A stretch of 64,000 nt of DNA from Psychromonas algarum (GTDB lineage Bacteria; Pseudomonadota; Gammaproteobacteria; Enterobacterales; Psychromonadaceae). Every line of letters begins with the position of its first letter. The first letter of the stretch is position 1. The stretch covers positions 1-64,000 of the forward strand of contig NZ_SNUW01000011.1 of NCBI RefSeq assembly GCF_004376845.1, read 5' to 3'. Below, piece after piece: positions 18,112 through 27,531 of the stretch. The position numbers and the translations under genes were made by a program. The notes beneath the pieces were generated by a model, which was given only the letters and a program-made list of their open reading frames with translations, searched no databases and had not been told where the DNA came from.

Positions 18112-18778
18112 TGATTTTTTTAGTGCATTTTTAATTGGTTTGTTAGGCGCAGGCCATTGCATTGGCATGTGTTCAGGTATAGCGAGTGCTTTAAGTTTTT
18201 CAATAAACCCTCGGCAAAAAAATGCCCTATTAGCTCTATTTTTGTATAACTTAGGTCGTATTAGTAGTTATTCTGTTGCTGGTTTTATATTTGCAGCAAG
18301 TAGCGGTATCTTGATTATATGGATGGGTGGTAAAGAGTCACTTATTTACTTACGTATTATTGCCGCCATCATGATGCTTTTATTAGCATGTTATATTGCT
18401 AGAATATGGAATGGTTTATTATTTGTAGAACGTACAGGCCAACTTCTATGGAAGTTTATTAAACCATTAGCACAATATTTTTTACCCTTAAAACACCCTC
18501 TTTTAGCATTTCCTTTAGGATTTTTCTGGGGGTGGTTGCCATGCGGTTTAGTGTATTCAACCTTAGTATGGGCTATTAGCACTGCAGACGCAGTTAATGG
18601 TCTTATTATTATGTTGGGATTTGGACTAGGCACCTTGCCAGCGATGATGTTAGTGGGTTCGCTAAGCCATAAATTAAAACATATTCTTAATAAAAAATGG
18701 TTCAGATATGGTAGTGGTATCATTCTTTGTTTATTTGCTTTTCAAACTCTCTTTGTCGCAATAAAGCAACTTTATTAA
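18101..18778 (+). CDS. TauE/UreH-like membrane protein of the cbb3 cluster
   Basis: A 225-residue protein with about six membrane helices. The opening GLLGAGHCIGMCSGI carries the H-C-x-G-M-C motif of the UreH-like/DsbD-like transmembrane family, often annotated as a sulfite exporter. A second matching half begins at FPLGFFWGWLPCGLVYS, which again has a membrane Cys. It overlaps ccoS by 11 bp. Genes of this kind are regular neighbours of ccoS, so a role in copper delivery or thiol redox during oxidase assembly is likelier than sulfite export. That role is inferred from context. Confidence 0.8.
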   Translation: MLINDFFSAFLIGLLGAGHCIGMCSGIASALSFSINPRQKNALLALFLYNLGRISSYSVAGFIFAASSGILIIWMGGKESLIYLRIIAAIMMLLLACYIARIWNGLLFVERTGQLLWKFIKPLAQYFLPLKHPLLAFPLGFFWGWLPCGLVYSTLVWAISTADAVNGLIIMLGFGLGTLPAMMLVGSLSHKLKHILNKKWFRYGSGIILCLFAFQTLFVAIKQLY

Positions 18779-18887
18779 AAAAATATTTATAAAAGTCAGG
18801 TTTACTTCAAATTCATAATAACTCGGTAATGGACGACTTGTTTTATATCAATTTGTGTATTCAAAGGCTCTTTATAAAATGCTACAA

Positions 18888-18901
18888 TTGACTTAAATCA
18901 A
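18888..18901. promoter_or_regulatory. FNR box upstream of fnr
   Basis: TTGACTTAAATCAA matches TTGAT-N4-ATCAA at 9 of 10 positions. It lies 12 bp before the annotated fnr start, where bound FNR would block the promoter. Negative autoregulation of this kind is known for E. coli fnr. Confidence 0.7.
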
Positions 18902-18913
18902 CAAACTTTAAGA

Positions 18914-19663
18914 ATGTATATGGATAAAAATAATTCAAGTCGACTACAAACAGGTGGCTGTGCAATTCATTGCCAAGATTGCAGCATTAGCCAATTATGT
19001 ATCCCTTATTCATTAAATGAGACTGAATTAGATCGTTTAGATACTATTATTGAGCGTAAAAAACCTATACAAAAAGGCCAAGAAATCTTTAAAGCCGGTG
19101 AAGAAATGAAATGCTTATATGCAATTCGTTCTGGTACCTTAAAGTCTTACACTATTACAGAGCAAGGTGACGAACAAATAACAGCTTTTCACTTAGCAGG
19201 TGATTTAGTTGGATTTGATGGCATCAGCTCAGGTACACATCCAAGTTTTTCACAAGCACTTGAAACAGCAATGATTTGTGAAATTCCCTACGAAACACTA
19301 GATCACTTATCAACAACAATGCCGAAATTAAGACAACAAATATTACGTCTAATGAGTGCAGAGATTGTAGGTGATCAAAACATGATTTTGTTACTTTCGA
19401 AGAAAAATGCAGAAGAAAGATTAGCTTCTTTTATTCACAATCTTTCAGTTCGTTATGCGGCACGAGGTTTCTCTCCAAGAGAGTTTAGATTATCAATGAC
19501 TCGAGGAGATATTGGCAACTACCTTGGTTTAACCGTTGAAACTATCAGCCGATTATTAGGTCGTTTCCAAAAAAGTGGCATGATTGCAGTGAAAGGCAAA
19601 TACATCACAATATTAGATGAAGATCAATTAGCAGAGTTAGCAGGTGCCGTAGATAAAATATAA
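18914..19663 (+). CDS. fnr: Anaerobic transcription regulator FNR/EtrA
   Basis: A 249-residue global O2-sensing regulator of the CRP/FNR family. The N-terminal [16 protein letters not shown] supplies Cys20, 23 and 29, and AMICEIP supplies Cys122; these are the four [4Fe-4S] ligands at the same numbers as in E. coli. A cyclic-nucleotide-type beta-roll follows, and then the winged helix with the recognition sequence [16 protein letters not shown] (about 208-223; E209, S212 and R213 in E. coli numbering). A Met at codon 3 (18920) has better ribosome-site spacing and could be the true start. Placement directly after the cbb3 genes and before uspE links regulator and target. A 9/10 FNR box lies upstream. 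Confidence 0.97.
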   Translation: MYMDKNNSSRLQTGGCAIHCQDCSISQLCIPYSLNETELDRLDTIIERKKPIQKGQEIFKAGEEMKCLYAIRSGTLKSYTITEQGDEQITAFHLAGDLVGFDGISSGTHPSFSQALETAMICEIPYETLDHLSTTMPKLRQQILRLMSAEIVGDQNMILLLSKKNAEERLASFIHNLSVRYAARGFSPREFRLSMTRGDIGNYLGLTVETISRLLGRFQKSGMIAVKGKYITILDEDQLAELAGAVDKI

Positions 19664-19784
19664 TTAAAAAACCTTTATTATCGTCAGAATTTTTTTTACT
19701 TTTTCTGGCGTATATCACTACCTATTTAATGCTATCTGATCTAAATTGTATATATGTGGTTTATTATAAAATTTAGAGGTTAAC

Positions 19785-20723
19785 ATGCTTAAATATCGTA
19801 ACATTTTAGTCTATATAGATCCCACACAAGAACAGCAACCTGCTTTACAGCGCGCTATTGAAATAGCCGAAAAAGAGCAAAAAGCCAAGATCACTTTGTT
19901 CCTATGCTGTTATGATTTAACCTACGAGATGACCTCATTAAGCTCTATGGAAGAACGCCATGCTATGCGCTCTATCGTATTGCGAGAGAATCAAGAATGG
20001 TTAGATTCACTAGCTGCTCCACACAGAGAAAAAGGTCAAAAAATAAATTGCCAAGTACAATGGCACAATCGTCCATTTCAAGCAGCAATACAATTGATCC
20101 TGCAGGAAGGCTATGATTTATTAATAAAATCAACGCATCCACACTCTCGTCTCAGTGCTATTCTGTTTACACCTACCGATTGGAACTTATTAAGAAAATG
20201 TCCAATTCCTTTATTATTAGTAAAATCAGATTCATGGCCAGAAGAAGGTAATATTTTATGTGCTATCGATTGTAAAAGTAGTGAGGATTCTGAGCATCAC
20301 CAATTAAACTCATCTATCCTAACTGAAGCTATTGATATAGCTGCAATGATAAAATCGAATGTTCATATTGTAAATGCGTGCCCTAGTCCTCCGATGAATA
20401 TAATGATGGAATTACCTGAATTTGATCCTATCGACTATGAAGATGGTTTGAAAAAATTCCATCAAAAAATATTAAATGACTATGCAAGTGAATATCACGT
20501 TGCTCCAGAAAATACACATTTACATCAAGGCTTACCAGAAGATGTAATAAGCCAAGTAGCAGAAGATATAAAAACAGAACTGGTCATTTTAGGTACTGTT
20601 GGACATTCTGGATTAGGCGCTGCTTTATTAGGTAGTACTGCAGAACAAGTTATTGATAAATTAGACTGTGACTTGCTTGCACTTAAACCTAAAGGTTTTG
20701 TCAGTCCAATTAAATTAGATTAA
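19785..20723 (+). CDS. uspE: Universal stress protein E
   Basis: A 312-residue cytosolic protein made of two tandem Usp domains (E. coli UspE, 316). The first covers about residues 1-145 and the second about 150-305. The C-terminal copy has the nucleotide-binding-like GTVGHSGLGAALLGSTAEQV, while the first copy has lost this pattern, as in other UspE proteins. fnr-uspE neighbourhood is conserved in enterobacteria. AGAGG precedes the ATG. A 120-bp gap separates it from fnr, so separate transcription is possible; bcp follows after 10 bp. Confidence 0.93.
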   Translation: MLKYRNILVYIDPTQEQQPALQRAIEIAEKEQKAKITLFLCCYDLTYEMTSLSSMEERHAMRSIVLRENQEWLDSLAAPHREKGQKINCQVQWHNRPFQAAIQLILQEGYDLLIKSTHPHSRLSAILFTPTDWNLLRKCPIPLLLVKSDSWPEEGNILCAIDCKSSEDSEHHQLNSSILTEAIDIAAMIKSNVHIVNACPSPPMNIMMELPEFDPIDYEDGLKKFHQKILNDYASEYHVAPENTHLHQGLPEDVISQVAEDIKTELVILGTVGHSGLGAALLGSTAEQVIDKLDCDLLALKPKGFVSPIKLD

Positions 20724-20733
20724 TAGAGGTAAA

Positions 20734-21198
20734 ATGAAGCGATTAGTTAAAGGTGATAAAGCCCCACAATTCACATTAGAAGATGATCAAGGTAATAACG
20801 TATCATTGGTAGACTTAGCAGGAAAAAAAGTACTAGTGTACTTTTACCCTAAAGCAATGACTCCAGGATGCATAACTCAAGCTTGTGGATTAAGAGATGT
20901 AAATGCTCAGCTTGCAGACTTAAATACTATTGTTTTGGGAGTTAGTCCAGATCCAGTTAAAAAGCTGCAAAACTTTGTCACTAAAAAAGAGCTTAACTTC
21001 CCTCTATTATCCGATACGGATCATGCAGTAGCTGATGCTTTTGGTGTTTGGGGTGAGAAAAAATTTATGGGGAAAACTTATGATGGTATCCATCGTATTA
21101 GCTTCCTCGTAGATGAACAAGGTACTATCGAACACATTTTTGATAAGTTTAAAACAAAAGATCATCATCAAGTTGTTATTGATTATTTAACACAATAA
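20734..21198 (+). CDS. bcp: Thiol peroxidase Bcp (atypical peroxiredoxin Q)
   Basis: A 154-residue thioredoxin-fold peroxidase that reduces hydroperoxides. The active site reads PKAMTPGCITQACGLRD, with the peroxidatic Cys and the resolving Cys five residues later, both present as in E. coli Bcp (156 residues). The end matches closely too (FGVWGEKKFMGKTYDGIHRI). It begins 10 bp after uspE, with AGAGGTAAA in front, so the two stress genes are likely cotranscribed. A terminator follows. Confidence 0.96.
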   Translation: MKRLVKGDKAPQFTLEDDQGNNVSLVDLAGKKVLVYFYPKAMTPGCITQACGLRDVNAQLADLNTIVLGVSPDPVKKLQNFVTKKELNFPLLSDTDHAVADAFGVWGEKKFMGKTYDGIHRISFLVDEQGTIEHIFDKFKTKDHHQVVIDYLTQ

Positions 21199-21232
21199 CT
21201 AACAAAAACAGAATAGAAAGAGTGAATATTTA

Positions 21233-21254
21233 AGGGCGATTAATCGCCCTTTTA
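21233..21254 (+). terminator. Terminator after bcp
   Basis: A perfect palindromic stem, AGGGCGAT-TA-ATCGCCCT, followed by TTT. It is the simplest terminator for the uspE-bcp unit. Confidence 0.85.
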
Positions 21255-21275
21255 ATGCCTATAATTTATATCCTA

Positions 21276-21355
21276 AGTGACACTCCCTTTACGAAATTTA
21301 CAACAAGGAAGTAGACTTTTTAACAAATAAAAGAGATAAACTATTGATTGTAATT
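21276..21355 (+). repeat. Dispersed intergenic repeat, copy D (right half)
   Basis: About 80 bp matching the second half of copies A and B: CTTTACGAAATTTACAACAA, GGAAGTAGAC and AGATAAACTATTGATTGT are readily aligned. It sits between the converging bcp and perM genes. Confidence 0.6.
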
Positions 21356-21377
21356 GCAATTTTCTTTCAAGCATCAG

Positions 21378-22466
21378 TTACTTATGTTCAGTAGTCATTG
21401 CAGCCAATCTATCAACCTCTTCAGGCGTAGGCCATGCATGTAATACGGCCTTTACAAGTGTTGCTAAAGGTATTGCAAAAAAGACTCCCCAAAAGCCCCA
21501 CAGGCCCCCAAAAACTAGAACTGAAATAATAATGACAATCGGGTGCAGATTTACAGCTTCCGAAAACAGTATTGGAACAATAACATTACCATCAACTGCT
21601 TGAATAATACCGTAGGCTATCATGAGGTATACAAATTCAGGTGAAATCCCCCATTGAAATAATGCAGCAACGGCTACAGGTACTGTCACAGCAGCAGCAC
21701 CAATATAAGGAATGAGTACCGACAAACCAACTAATACAGCCAATAACGCAGAATAACGTAAATCCATAATAAAAAAAGTTAAATAAGTGACAACACCAAC
21801 GATCAGGATTTCAATAACTTTACCACGGATATAATTCATAATTTGGCCATTCATTTCAGACCAAACTTGCACTGCTAATTTACGGTTTCTAGGTAAAAAT
21901 CTTGCCATACTGGTAATTAATCTATCTTTGTCTTTTAGCATAAAAATCATCATCAAAGGCACTAAAATCGTATAAACCAGTAAAGCAGCAATATTCAATA
22001 AAGAGGCAAAAGATTGTGATAGCAGAAAGCCTCCACTACTCAGTAAATAGTTTTTAATTGTCTCAATTAGGTTTTTAATTGTCACCGGATCAATTGCATC
22101 GGGATACTGGGTAGGTAGTGTTAATATATAAGCCTGCCCTTGATTCAACATCATAGGAAGTTCTCGAATAAAAGAAGCTGCTTGCTTAAATACAGTAGGT
22201 AGAATTCCCAAGAAAGTAACAATAGAAATAGAAATGAATAATGTCATGATAATTAAAGTTGAAATTGTTCTATTTAACTTAAAGCGCATTAAGTAAGTGA
22301 TAGGCCAATCTAACAAATAAGCTAAAACAACAGCAACAAATACTGGTGTGAGAATGCCACCAAAATAATAAACAATTGCAAAAGAGAAGATTAATAACAG
22401 GAATAAAACACTCAGATCAGGATCTGAAAAACGCGTTTTATACCATTGATAAATCTGTTTAAACAT
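21378..22466 (-). CDS. perM: PerM-like AI-2E family transporter
   Basis: A 362-residue inner-membrane protein with about eight helices and the long internal loop (about 75-150) typical of the AI-2E/PerM family. Family stretches are IIGIIQAVDGNVIVPILFSEAVNLHP-like (here YGIIQAVDGNVIVPILFSE) and GALWGFWGVFFAIPLAT near the end. The substrate of this subgroup is unknown; related proteins export signals or act as Na+/H+ antiporters. Next to it, in the same direction, is a TusA-like gene, and divergent from that is bepA; the perM-bepA neighbourhood recurs in gammaproteobacteria. Confidence 0.9.
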   Translation of the reverse strand: MFKQIYQWYKTRFSDPDLSVLFLLLIFSFAIVYYFGGILTPVFVAVVLAYLLDWPITYLMRFKLNRTISTLIIMTLFISISIVTFLGILPTVFKQAASFIRELPMMLNQGQAYILTLPTQYPDAIDPVTIKNLIETIKNYLLSSGGFLLSQSFASLLNIAALLVYTILVPLMMIFMLKDKDRLITSMARFLPRNRKLAVQVWSEMNGQIMNYIRGKVIEILIVGVVTYLTFFIMDLRYSALLAVLVGLSVLIPYIGAAAVTVPVAVAALFQWGISPEFVYLMIAYGIIQAVDGNVIVPILFSEAVNLHPIVIIISVLVFGGLWGFWGVFFAIPLATLVKAVLHAWPTPEEVDRLAAMTTEHK

Positions 22467-22566
22467 TCAAAATATTCCTTTTTAAGAAGCGACTTCCATT
22501 GTATACATGTAGAACTATCTTTATTCTTTACCGTAAAGTTTATTAACTAGGTAAGTTATTTTTGCA

Positions 22567-22788
22567 CTAAAAACGATTATATAATTTAATCAATAATGTA
22601 TTTTGCTCACAAAGATAGCAATAGTTTTTTTTATCTAAATATAAGCATATATCTTGCATTGCTTGTTGGTTAGAAAACTTAATATTAATGCATTCGTTGA
22701 TCTTCATTTTAATCAATTGTTGCTTTAATAAAACTAATGCCATAGGGCAGCGAACCTCCCTTAGATCTAAATCAACCATAGCCCTCAT
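22567..22788 (-). CDS. TusA/SirA-like sulfur-carrier-type protein with altered motif
   Basis: A 73-residue protein with the compact alpha/beta shape of TusA family proteins: MVDLDLREVRCPMALVLLKQ near the N-terminus, then a short strand and a C-terminal strand. The reactive Cys-Pro is present, but the usual C-P-x-P reads CPMA, so the second Pro is missing. It lacks the G of the D-x-x-G-x-x-C-P motif as well. It could still carry sulfur as a persulfide, or it may be a diverged paralogue. Two starts are possible (residues 1 or 4). It lies between perM and bepA. Confidence 0.7.
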   Translation of the reverse strand: MRAMVDLDLREVRCPMALVLLKQQLIKMKINECINIKFSNQQAMQDICLYLDKKNYCYLCEQNTLLIKLYNRF

Positions 22789-22903
22789 CTTGCCACATTT
22801 AAAAAGCTAATTATTACCTTTCAAAGCTCTTATCACAATCAACACTTGCAATAACTTGGGGCTTGTTTATGCTTTTAATCTATTTATTAAAAGAGTATTG
22901 AAT

Positions 22904-24349
22904 GTGCTTTACAAAACACAATTATTTGCTTTGTATTTATTACTACAGTGTATGCCTGCGCCTAGTTTCGCTAGTAACGATTTACCTGAAATCGGAACAG
23001 TTGGTGCAGGTGCATTAACCATTGAAAAAGAAAAAGAATATGGTTGGGCATTTAGCATGATGGCCAACCAAGCTTTACCTATCATCCATGATCCTGTACT
23101 TAATAATTATATATCTACTCTTGGGCAGAATATTGTGGCTCACGCCAGCTCTGTAAAGTTACCTTTTCAGTTTTTTTTAGTAAAAGATGATGAGATCAAT
23201 GCAGCCGCATTTTTAGGTGGCAACATAAAGATCCATACAGGATTATTTCTTTATGCACAAACAGAAAGTGAGCTAGCAAGTGTATTAGCGCATGAAGTTG
23301 CACATATCACTCAGCGACATTTAGCCCGGATGTTAGAACAACAGTCACTTAGAAATCCAGCTACAATGGCAGCGATGGCGGGTTCTATTCTATTAGCTTT
23401 AGTCTCACCTGCTGCTGGAATGGCAGCATTATCAACAACCATGGCTGTTAATGCGCAAACTCAAATAAACTACACTCGCTTACATGAATATGAAGCAGAT
23501 CGAATTGGTATACAAACCTTGGCTGATGCTGGTTATGATCCGTATGGTATGGCTAACTTTTTTGGAACATTGGCTGAAAAATATAAATATGCCAGTATGC
23601 CTCCACAAATGTTATTAACGCATCCACTACCAGAAACTCGATTAGCTGAAGCAAGACTACGTGCGAGTCAATTTAAAAAAATATCCGTTCATAGCAGTTT
23701 AAGTTACCAACTCAGTAAAGCACGCATTACAGTAAGATATTACAAGTTACCTGCGCCCGTTTTAATAAACAAATACCAAGCAGAACTTGATAACCATAAA
23801 TATAAACTAAAAGAAGCAGCAGAATACGGTCTAGCACTTTCTTATTTTAAAAATAAAGATTATAAAAAAGCCTATGATATTAACGAAAAACTATTAAAAG
23901 ATGATCCTTATAACTTGTTTTATATCGACTTTGCTACTGATGTAGCACTCGCTTTAAATAATGTTAAAGGAGCAATACAATCACTCACACTATATGAAAA
24001 ACGTTTCACTGAAAATGAGGTCATTATATTAAATTTAGTATTAGCTCTACAGGAAGATAAGCAATACCAACTTGCAGAAAAGAAACTAGAATATTTTATA
24101 CGCTCTCACCCTAAAAATATTCTTGCTCATTTAATTGCTATCGACTTATATAAAGCAATGAAGGAGAAAGCAAAAGAGCATGCAATAAGAGCTGAATATT
24201 TAGCTTTGTTAGGTCGCTTTAGGGAAGCATCACAAGAGATGGGCAGTGCCTTAATTTACACTGAAAATAGGCTAGACCAAGCTCGATATAGCGCTAAAAT
24301 TACAGAATTTAAACGGGATGATTTACGTTTACAAAGTTTGCAGCAATAA
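22904..24349 (+). CDS. bepA: Periplasmic metalloprotease/chaperone BepA (YfgC)
   Basis: A beta-barrel assembly-enhancing protease, about 481 residues (E. coli 487). It has a signal peptide (LYKTQLFALYLLLQCMPAPSFA), an M48 peptidase domain with HEVAH (zinc His and catalytic Glu) and EYEADRIG (third ligand), and a C-terminal TPR domain (about 310-480). It degrades or repairs stalled outer membrane proteins such as LptD. No ATG start fits; the frame is open from a TTG at 22856. The GTG at 22904 is chosen because it gives a normal signal peptide, with AAAAGAG upstream. A TTG at 22898 is also possible. Confidence 0.9.
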   Translation: MLYKTQLFALYLLLQCMPAPSFASNDLPEIGTVGAGALTIEKEKEYGWAFSMMANQALPIIHDPVLNNYISTLGQNIVAHASSVKLPFQFFLVKDDEINAAAFLGGNIKIHTGLFLYAQTESELASVLAHEVAHITQRHLARMLEQQSLRNPATMAAMAGSILLALVSPAAGMAALSTTMAVNAQTQINYTRLHEYEADRIGIQTLADAGYDPYGMANFFGTLAEKYKYASMPPQMLLTHPLPETRLAEARLRASQFKKISVHSSLSYQLSKARITVRYYKLPAPVLINKYQAELDNHKYKLKEAAEYGLALSYFKNKDYKKAYDINEKLLKDDPYNLFYIDFATDVALALNNVKGAIQSLTLYEKRFTENEVIILNLVLALQEDKQYQLAEKKLEYFIRSHPKNILAHLIAIDLYKAMKEKAKEHAIRAEYLALLGRFREASQEMGSALIYTENRLDQARYSAKITEFKRDDLRLQSLQQ

Positions 24350-24353
24350 TTTA

Positions 24354-24467
24354 TAGCAATTACGATAAATAGCAGCTCTATTTTACAGTTTAAAATAACT
24401 CACTTATTCGTACGAATTGCATTGATGGGACAACTATTTACATCAACTTACACGCGAATTGAATTGT
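24354..24467 (-). repeat. Dispersed intergenic repeat, copy E (partial)
   Basis: About 115 bp in the same orientation as copy A. ATAAATAGCAGCTCTATTTT, ACAACTATTTACATCAACTT and ACACGCGAATTGAATTG align with it. It lies just behind the bepA stop, between bepA and nhaB. Confidence 0.6.
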
Positions 24468-24593
24468 TTTCTATACAAAAAGTTAGAGCATATAGTTAAT
24501 GTAATAAACATGAATGACTAAATATACAAAACGATAGAAAAGACTTTATTCCTCCAACACCCTATCAAATAACTCAATATATAAAATACTAAT

Positions 24594-24631
24594 AAAAAGG
24601 CCTGATTTGAATAAATATCAAAATCAGGCCT
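24594..24631 (-). terminator. nhaB terminator
   Basis: An 11-bp perfect stem AGGCCTGATTT/AAATCAGGCCT with a 12-base loop, followed on the minus strand by TTTTTA. It lies about 30 bp after the nhaB stop. Confidence 0.88.
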
Positions 24632-24662
24632 AAGAAGAAATATTAAGTCGTTTTAATTAAAC

Positions 24663-26207
24663 TTAGCGCACATGTAACCACCCCATATTAATCATCAAAT
24701 CAGTCATTGGTACCAGGTTATATAACACTCCAAATAAACCAATTAATGACAAGACAATAGTGTAAGGCAATGCCATCCAAACCATTGTTCCGTAGCTTAA
24801 ACGTAATAATGGGGCTAACGCAGAAGTTAATAAGAATAAAAATGCAGCTTGGCCATTTGGTGTTGCTACAGAAGGTAAGTTAGTACCAGTATTAATTGCA
24901 ACCGCTAACAAATCAAATTGCTCACGAGAAATTAGACCATGTTGTAAAGCGGCTTTAACTTCATGGATGTAAACAGTCCCTACAAACACATTGTCACTCA
25001 CCATAGATAAGAAACCATTCGCGATATAGAACAACACTAATTGGGTATGCCCTTCTGCTTGTAAAACAACTTGAATAACAGGGCCAAATAAATTTTGGTC
25101 AATGATTACAGCAACAATTGTAAAGAAAACGACTAATAATGCGGTAAAAGGCAAGGCTTCTTCAAAAGCTTTACCTAAAGCATGTTCTTCTGTAACGCCA
25201 GTAAAAGCAGTTGCTAGTATAATAACTGATAAACCAATCAAACCAACAGCAGCTAAATGCATTGCTAAACCAACAATTAACCACACGCCAATGATCGCTT
25301 GAATAATTAATTTCGCTTTATCTTGGTTGCTCATATTCGCACTTTTTTCATTATTGAAATCAGTGAGAATTTTACGAATAGAATCAGGTAATTTTGCGCC
25401 GTATCCAAACTTGCTATATTTCTCAAGTAATATACAAGTTAAGAACCCTGTAATAAGCACAGGTAAAGTAACTGGCATCATTCTTAATACAAACTCTAAG
25501 AACTCCCAACCTGCTTGATCAGCAATAATTAAGTTTTGTGGCTCCCCAACCAAAGTACATACACCGCCTAAAGCTGAACCGACACCAGCATGCATGACTA
25601 AACTACGTAAAAATGCCCTAAATTGCTCTAAATCAACTCGATGGCTCTCTAATAGTCCATGGTCACTACTATGGTCATGATCCTGGTTATTACCATTACC
25701 TGATGCAACCTTGTGATACACAGAATAAAAACCAACTGCAACCGCAATAATTACAGCAATAACGGTTAACGCATCTAGGAAGGCAGATAGAAATGCAGAA
25801 ACGGCACAGAAAGTTAATGACAATAGAATTTTACTGCGCATGGTGACTACTAATTTAGTAAAACTAAATAGCAGTAAATCTTTCATAAAATAGATACCAG
25901 CAACCATAAAGACTAATAATAAAATTACTTCAAAATTACCAGTTACTTCAGCTTGAACATGTTTAGCTGAAGTCATACCTAAAATCACAGCCTCGATAGC
26001 TAATAAACCACCAGGTTGAAGAGGATAACATTTTAATGCCATTGCTAAGGTAAAGATAAATTCCACAACAAGAACCCATCCAGCAACAAATGGGTCGATA
26101 GCAAATAAAATTGGATTAATAATTAAAAAGCCAACAATAACTAATTTATACCATTTAGGTGATTTACCTAAAAAGTTTTGCGCCATTGCTTTTAAAATAT
26201 CTAACAC
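24663..26207 (-). CDS. nhaB: Na+/H+ antiporter NhaB
   Basis: A 514-residue inner-membrane antiporter (E. coli NhaB, 513) with about 12 helices. It follows E. coli NhaB closely: [20 protein letters not shown] near residue 42-60, [13 protein letters not shown], the family stretch [20 protein letters not shown], and [19 protein letters not shown] near residue 440. It expels Na+ in exchange for protons, which suits a marine cell. It is monocistronic with a strong terminator. The 230 bp upstream is AT-rich, without a recognisable operator. Confidence 0.97.
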   Translation of the reverse strand: MLDILKAMAQNFLGKSPKWYKLVIVGFLIINPILFAIDPFVAGWVLVVEFIFTLAMALKCYPLQPGGLLAIEAVILGMTSAKHVQAEVTGNFEVILLLVFMVAGIYFMKDLLLFSFTKLVVTMRSKILLSLTFCAVSAFLSAFLDALTVIAVIIAVAVGFYSVYHKVASGNGNNQDHDHSSDHGLLESHRVDLEQFRAFLRSLVMHAGVGSALGGVCTLVGEPQNLIIADQAGWEFLEFVLRMMPVTLPVLITGFLTCILLEKYSKFGYGAKLPDSIRKILTDFNNEKSANMSNQDKAKLIIQAIIGVWLIVGLAMHLAAVGLIGLSVIILATAFTGVTEEHALGKAFEEALPFTALLVVFFTIVAVIIDQNLFGPVIQVVLQAEGHTQLVLFYIANGFLSMVSDNVFVGTVYIHEVKAALQHGLISREQFDLLAVAINTGTNLPSVATPNGQAAFLFLLTSALAPLLRLSYGTMVWMALPYTIVLSLIGLFGVLYNLVPMTDLMINMGWLHVR

Positions 26208-26437
26208 AGTATCTCTCTCCTTGAACCATCAAAACAGTCTTTAAAGGTACTTATTTATGATTAATAATTAAAATTATTTAGGCATAAATAAGAGCAATAT
26301 AAATTTGATGAGAGACTACCATTTTTTTCACAAGAAACACCTTTAAAATGATATTTTTGTTGCTTTCGTTTAATTTACACGCAAATTAGTTATTTTATCT
26401 ATCAACCTTTTATAAAAATCACAGTAAAAATAAAAAA

Positions 26438-27439
26438 TTAACGGTTAAGAGCAAGCTCCCTTAATAATTTTTTATCAGAAGAAGATAAAAAAGAAATATC
26501 AACACCATTTATTTGAGCCTGCATAATTTGTTTTGCAGAGAGTCCAGCAGAAGGAGCGGCCATATTGTATTCGTGTGCTAATTCAATCCCTTCAACAGCA
26601 GGATCATCAGTATTTATAGTCGCTTTAACACCCTGCTCTAAAAACATTTTTAAAGGATGCTCTTTAATATCTGTAATGCTACTCGTTTGTATATTTGAAG
26701 TAATACAAGATTCGATACCAATCTCATGTTTTACTAAATATTCCATTAAATGAGGATCCTGTATCGCATTAACACCATGCCCAATACGAACAGCACCTAA
26801 CTCATTAATCGCTTGCCAAATGCTTTCTGCACCAGCGGCCTCTCCAGCATGAACGGTTACCTGTAAACCTGCATCACGTACTTTCTTAAAATGCTTAACG
26901 AATAAAGAACCAGGCTGACCTAATTCATCTCCCGCTAAATCAACAGCAACTAGATGTTCTTTTTGAGTAAGCAAAGCTTCTAATTCTTGATAACAACGCT
27001 CGACACCAAAAGTACGACTCATTATTCCAATCAAATTAGTTTTAAGATTAAAATCTCGATTACCTGCCTGGATCCCCTCAACGACAGCTTCAACAACTCC
27101 CTCCACAGGTAAGTTATGTTTCATGGCCATATAATAAGGAGAAAATCTTAATTCAGCATAATCAATACCTGCTAATTTTATATCTTCTACGTTTTCATAA
27201 GCCACTCGTCGACAAGCATCCAAGTCGCCGAGCACAGCAACCCCCCAATCTAATTTCTGTAAAAAAGACATTAAGTCAGGCTGCTTTTCAACAACTTGTA
27301 CAAAAGGTCTTAATTCATCAATATTAGTAGCAGGTAATGCCATGGAAAACTTTTGCCCTAACTCTAGTATTGATTGAATACGAATATTTCCATCTAAATG
27401 ACGATGTAAATCAGTCATAGGTAAAGAAGATATGATCAT
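26438..27439 (-). CDS. add: Adenosine deaminase
   Basis: A 333-residue cytosolic zinc enzyme that converts (deoxy)adenosine to (deoxy)inosine (E. coli Add, 333). Zinc and catalytic residues are visible: DLHRHLDGN (His-x-His, about 10-18), [14 protein letters not shown] (His and catalytic Glu, about 195-208), RIGHGVN, and STDDPAVEG-like NTDDPAVEG. It is the last gene of the nucleoside block. A hairpin separates it from ompK, so it probably has its own promoter. AGGA lies 8 bases before the start. Its product feeds DeoD, encoded upstream. Confidence 0.96.
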   Translation of the reverse strand: MIISSLPMTDLHRHLDGNIRIQSILELGQKFSMALPATNIDELRPFVQVVEKQPDLMSFLQKLDWGVAVLGDLDACRRVAYENVEDIKLAGIDYAELRFSPYYMAMKHNLPVEGVVEAVVEGIQAGNRDFNLKTNLIGIMSRTFGVERCYQELEALLTQKEHLVAVDLAGDELGQPGSLFVKHFKKVRDAGLQVTVHAGEAAGAESIWQAINELGAVRIGHGVNAIQDPHLMEYLVKHEIGIESCITSNIQTSSITDIKEHPLKMFLEQGVKATINTDDPAVEGIELAHEYNMAAPSAGLSAKQIMQAQINGVDISFLSSSDKKLLRELALNR

Positions 27440-27476
27440 GAAGACAGTCCTAAATAGTTAAAACGTAAATAAAAAA

Positions 27477-27508
27477 ATGCACCGAAATTAATATTAATAA
27501 CGGTGCAT
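27477..27508 (-). terminator. Terminator between ompK and add
   Basis: A perfect stem ATGCACCG/CGGTGCAT with a 16-base AT loop, and a T run after it on the minus strand (TTTTTTTA). It lies 24 bp behind the ompK stop. Confidence 0.78.
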
Positions 27509-27531
27509 AAAATAATTAAGAAGAATAATAA

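Noticed and set aside
18391-18723. Minus-strand open frame of 110 codons
   Set aside because: It is antisense to the TauE/UreH-like gene, whose helices and HCIGMC motif are clear.
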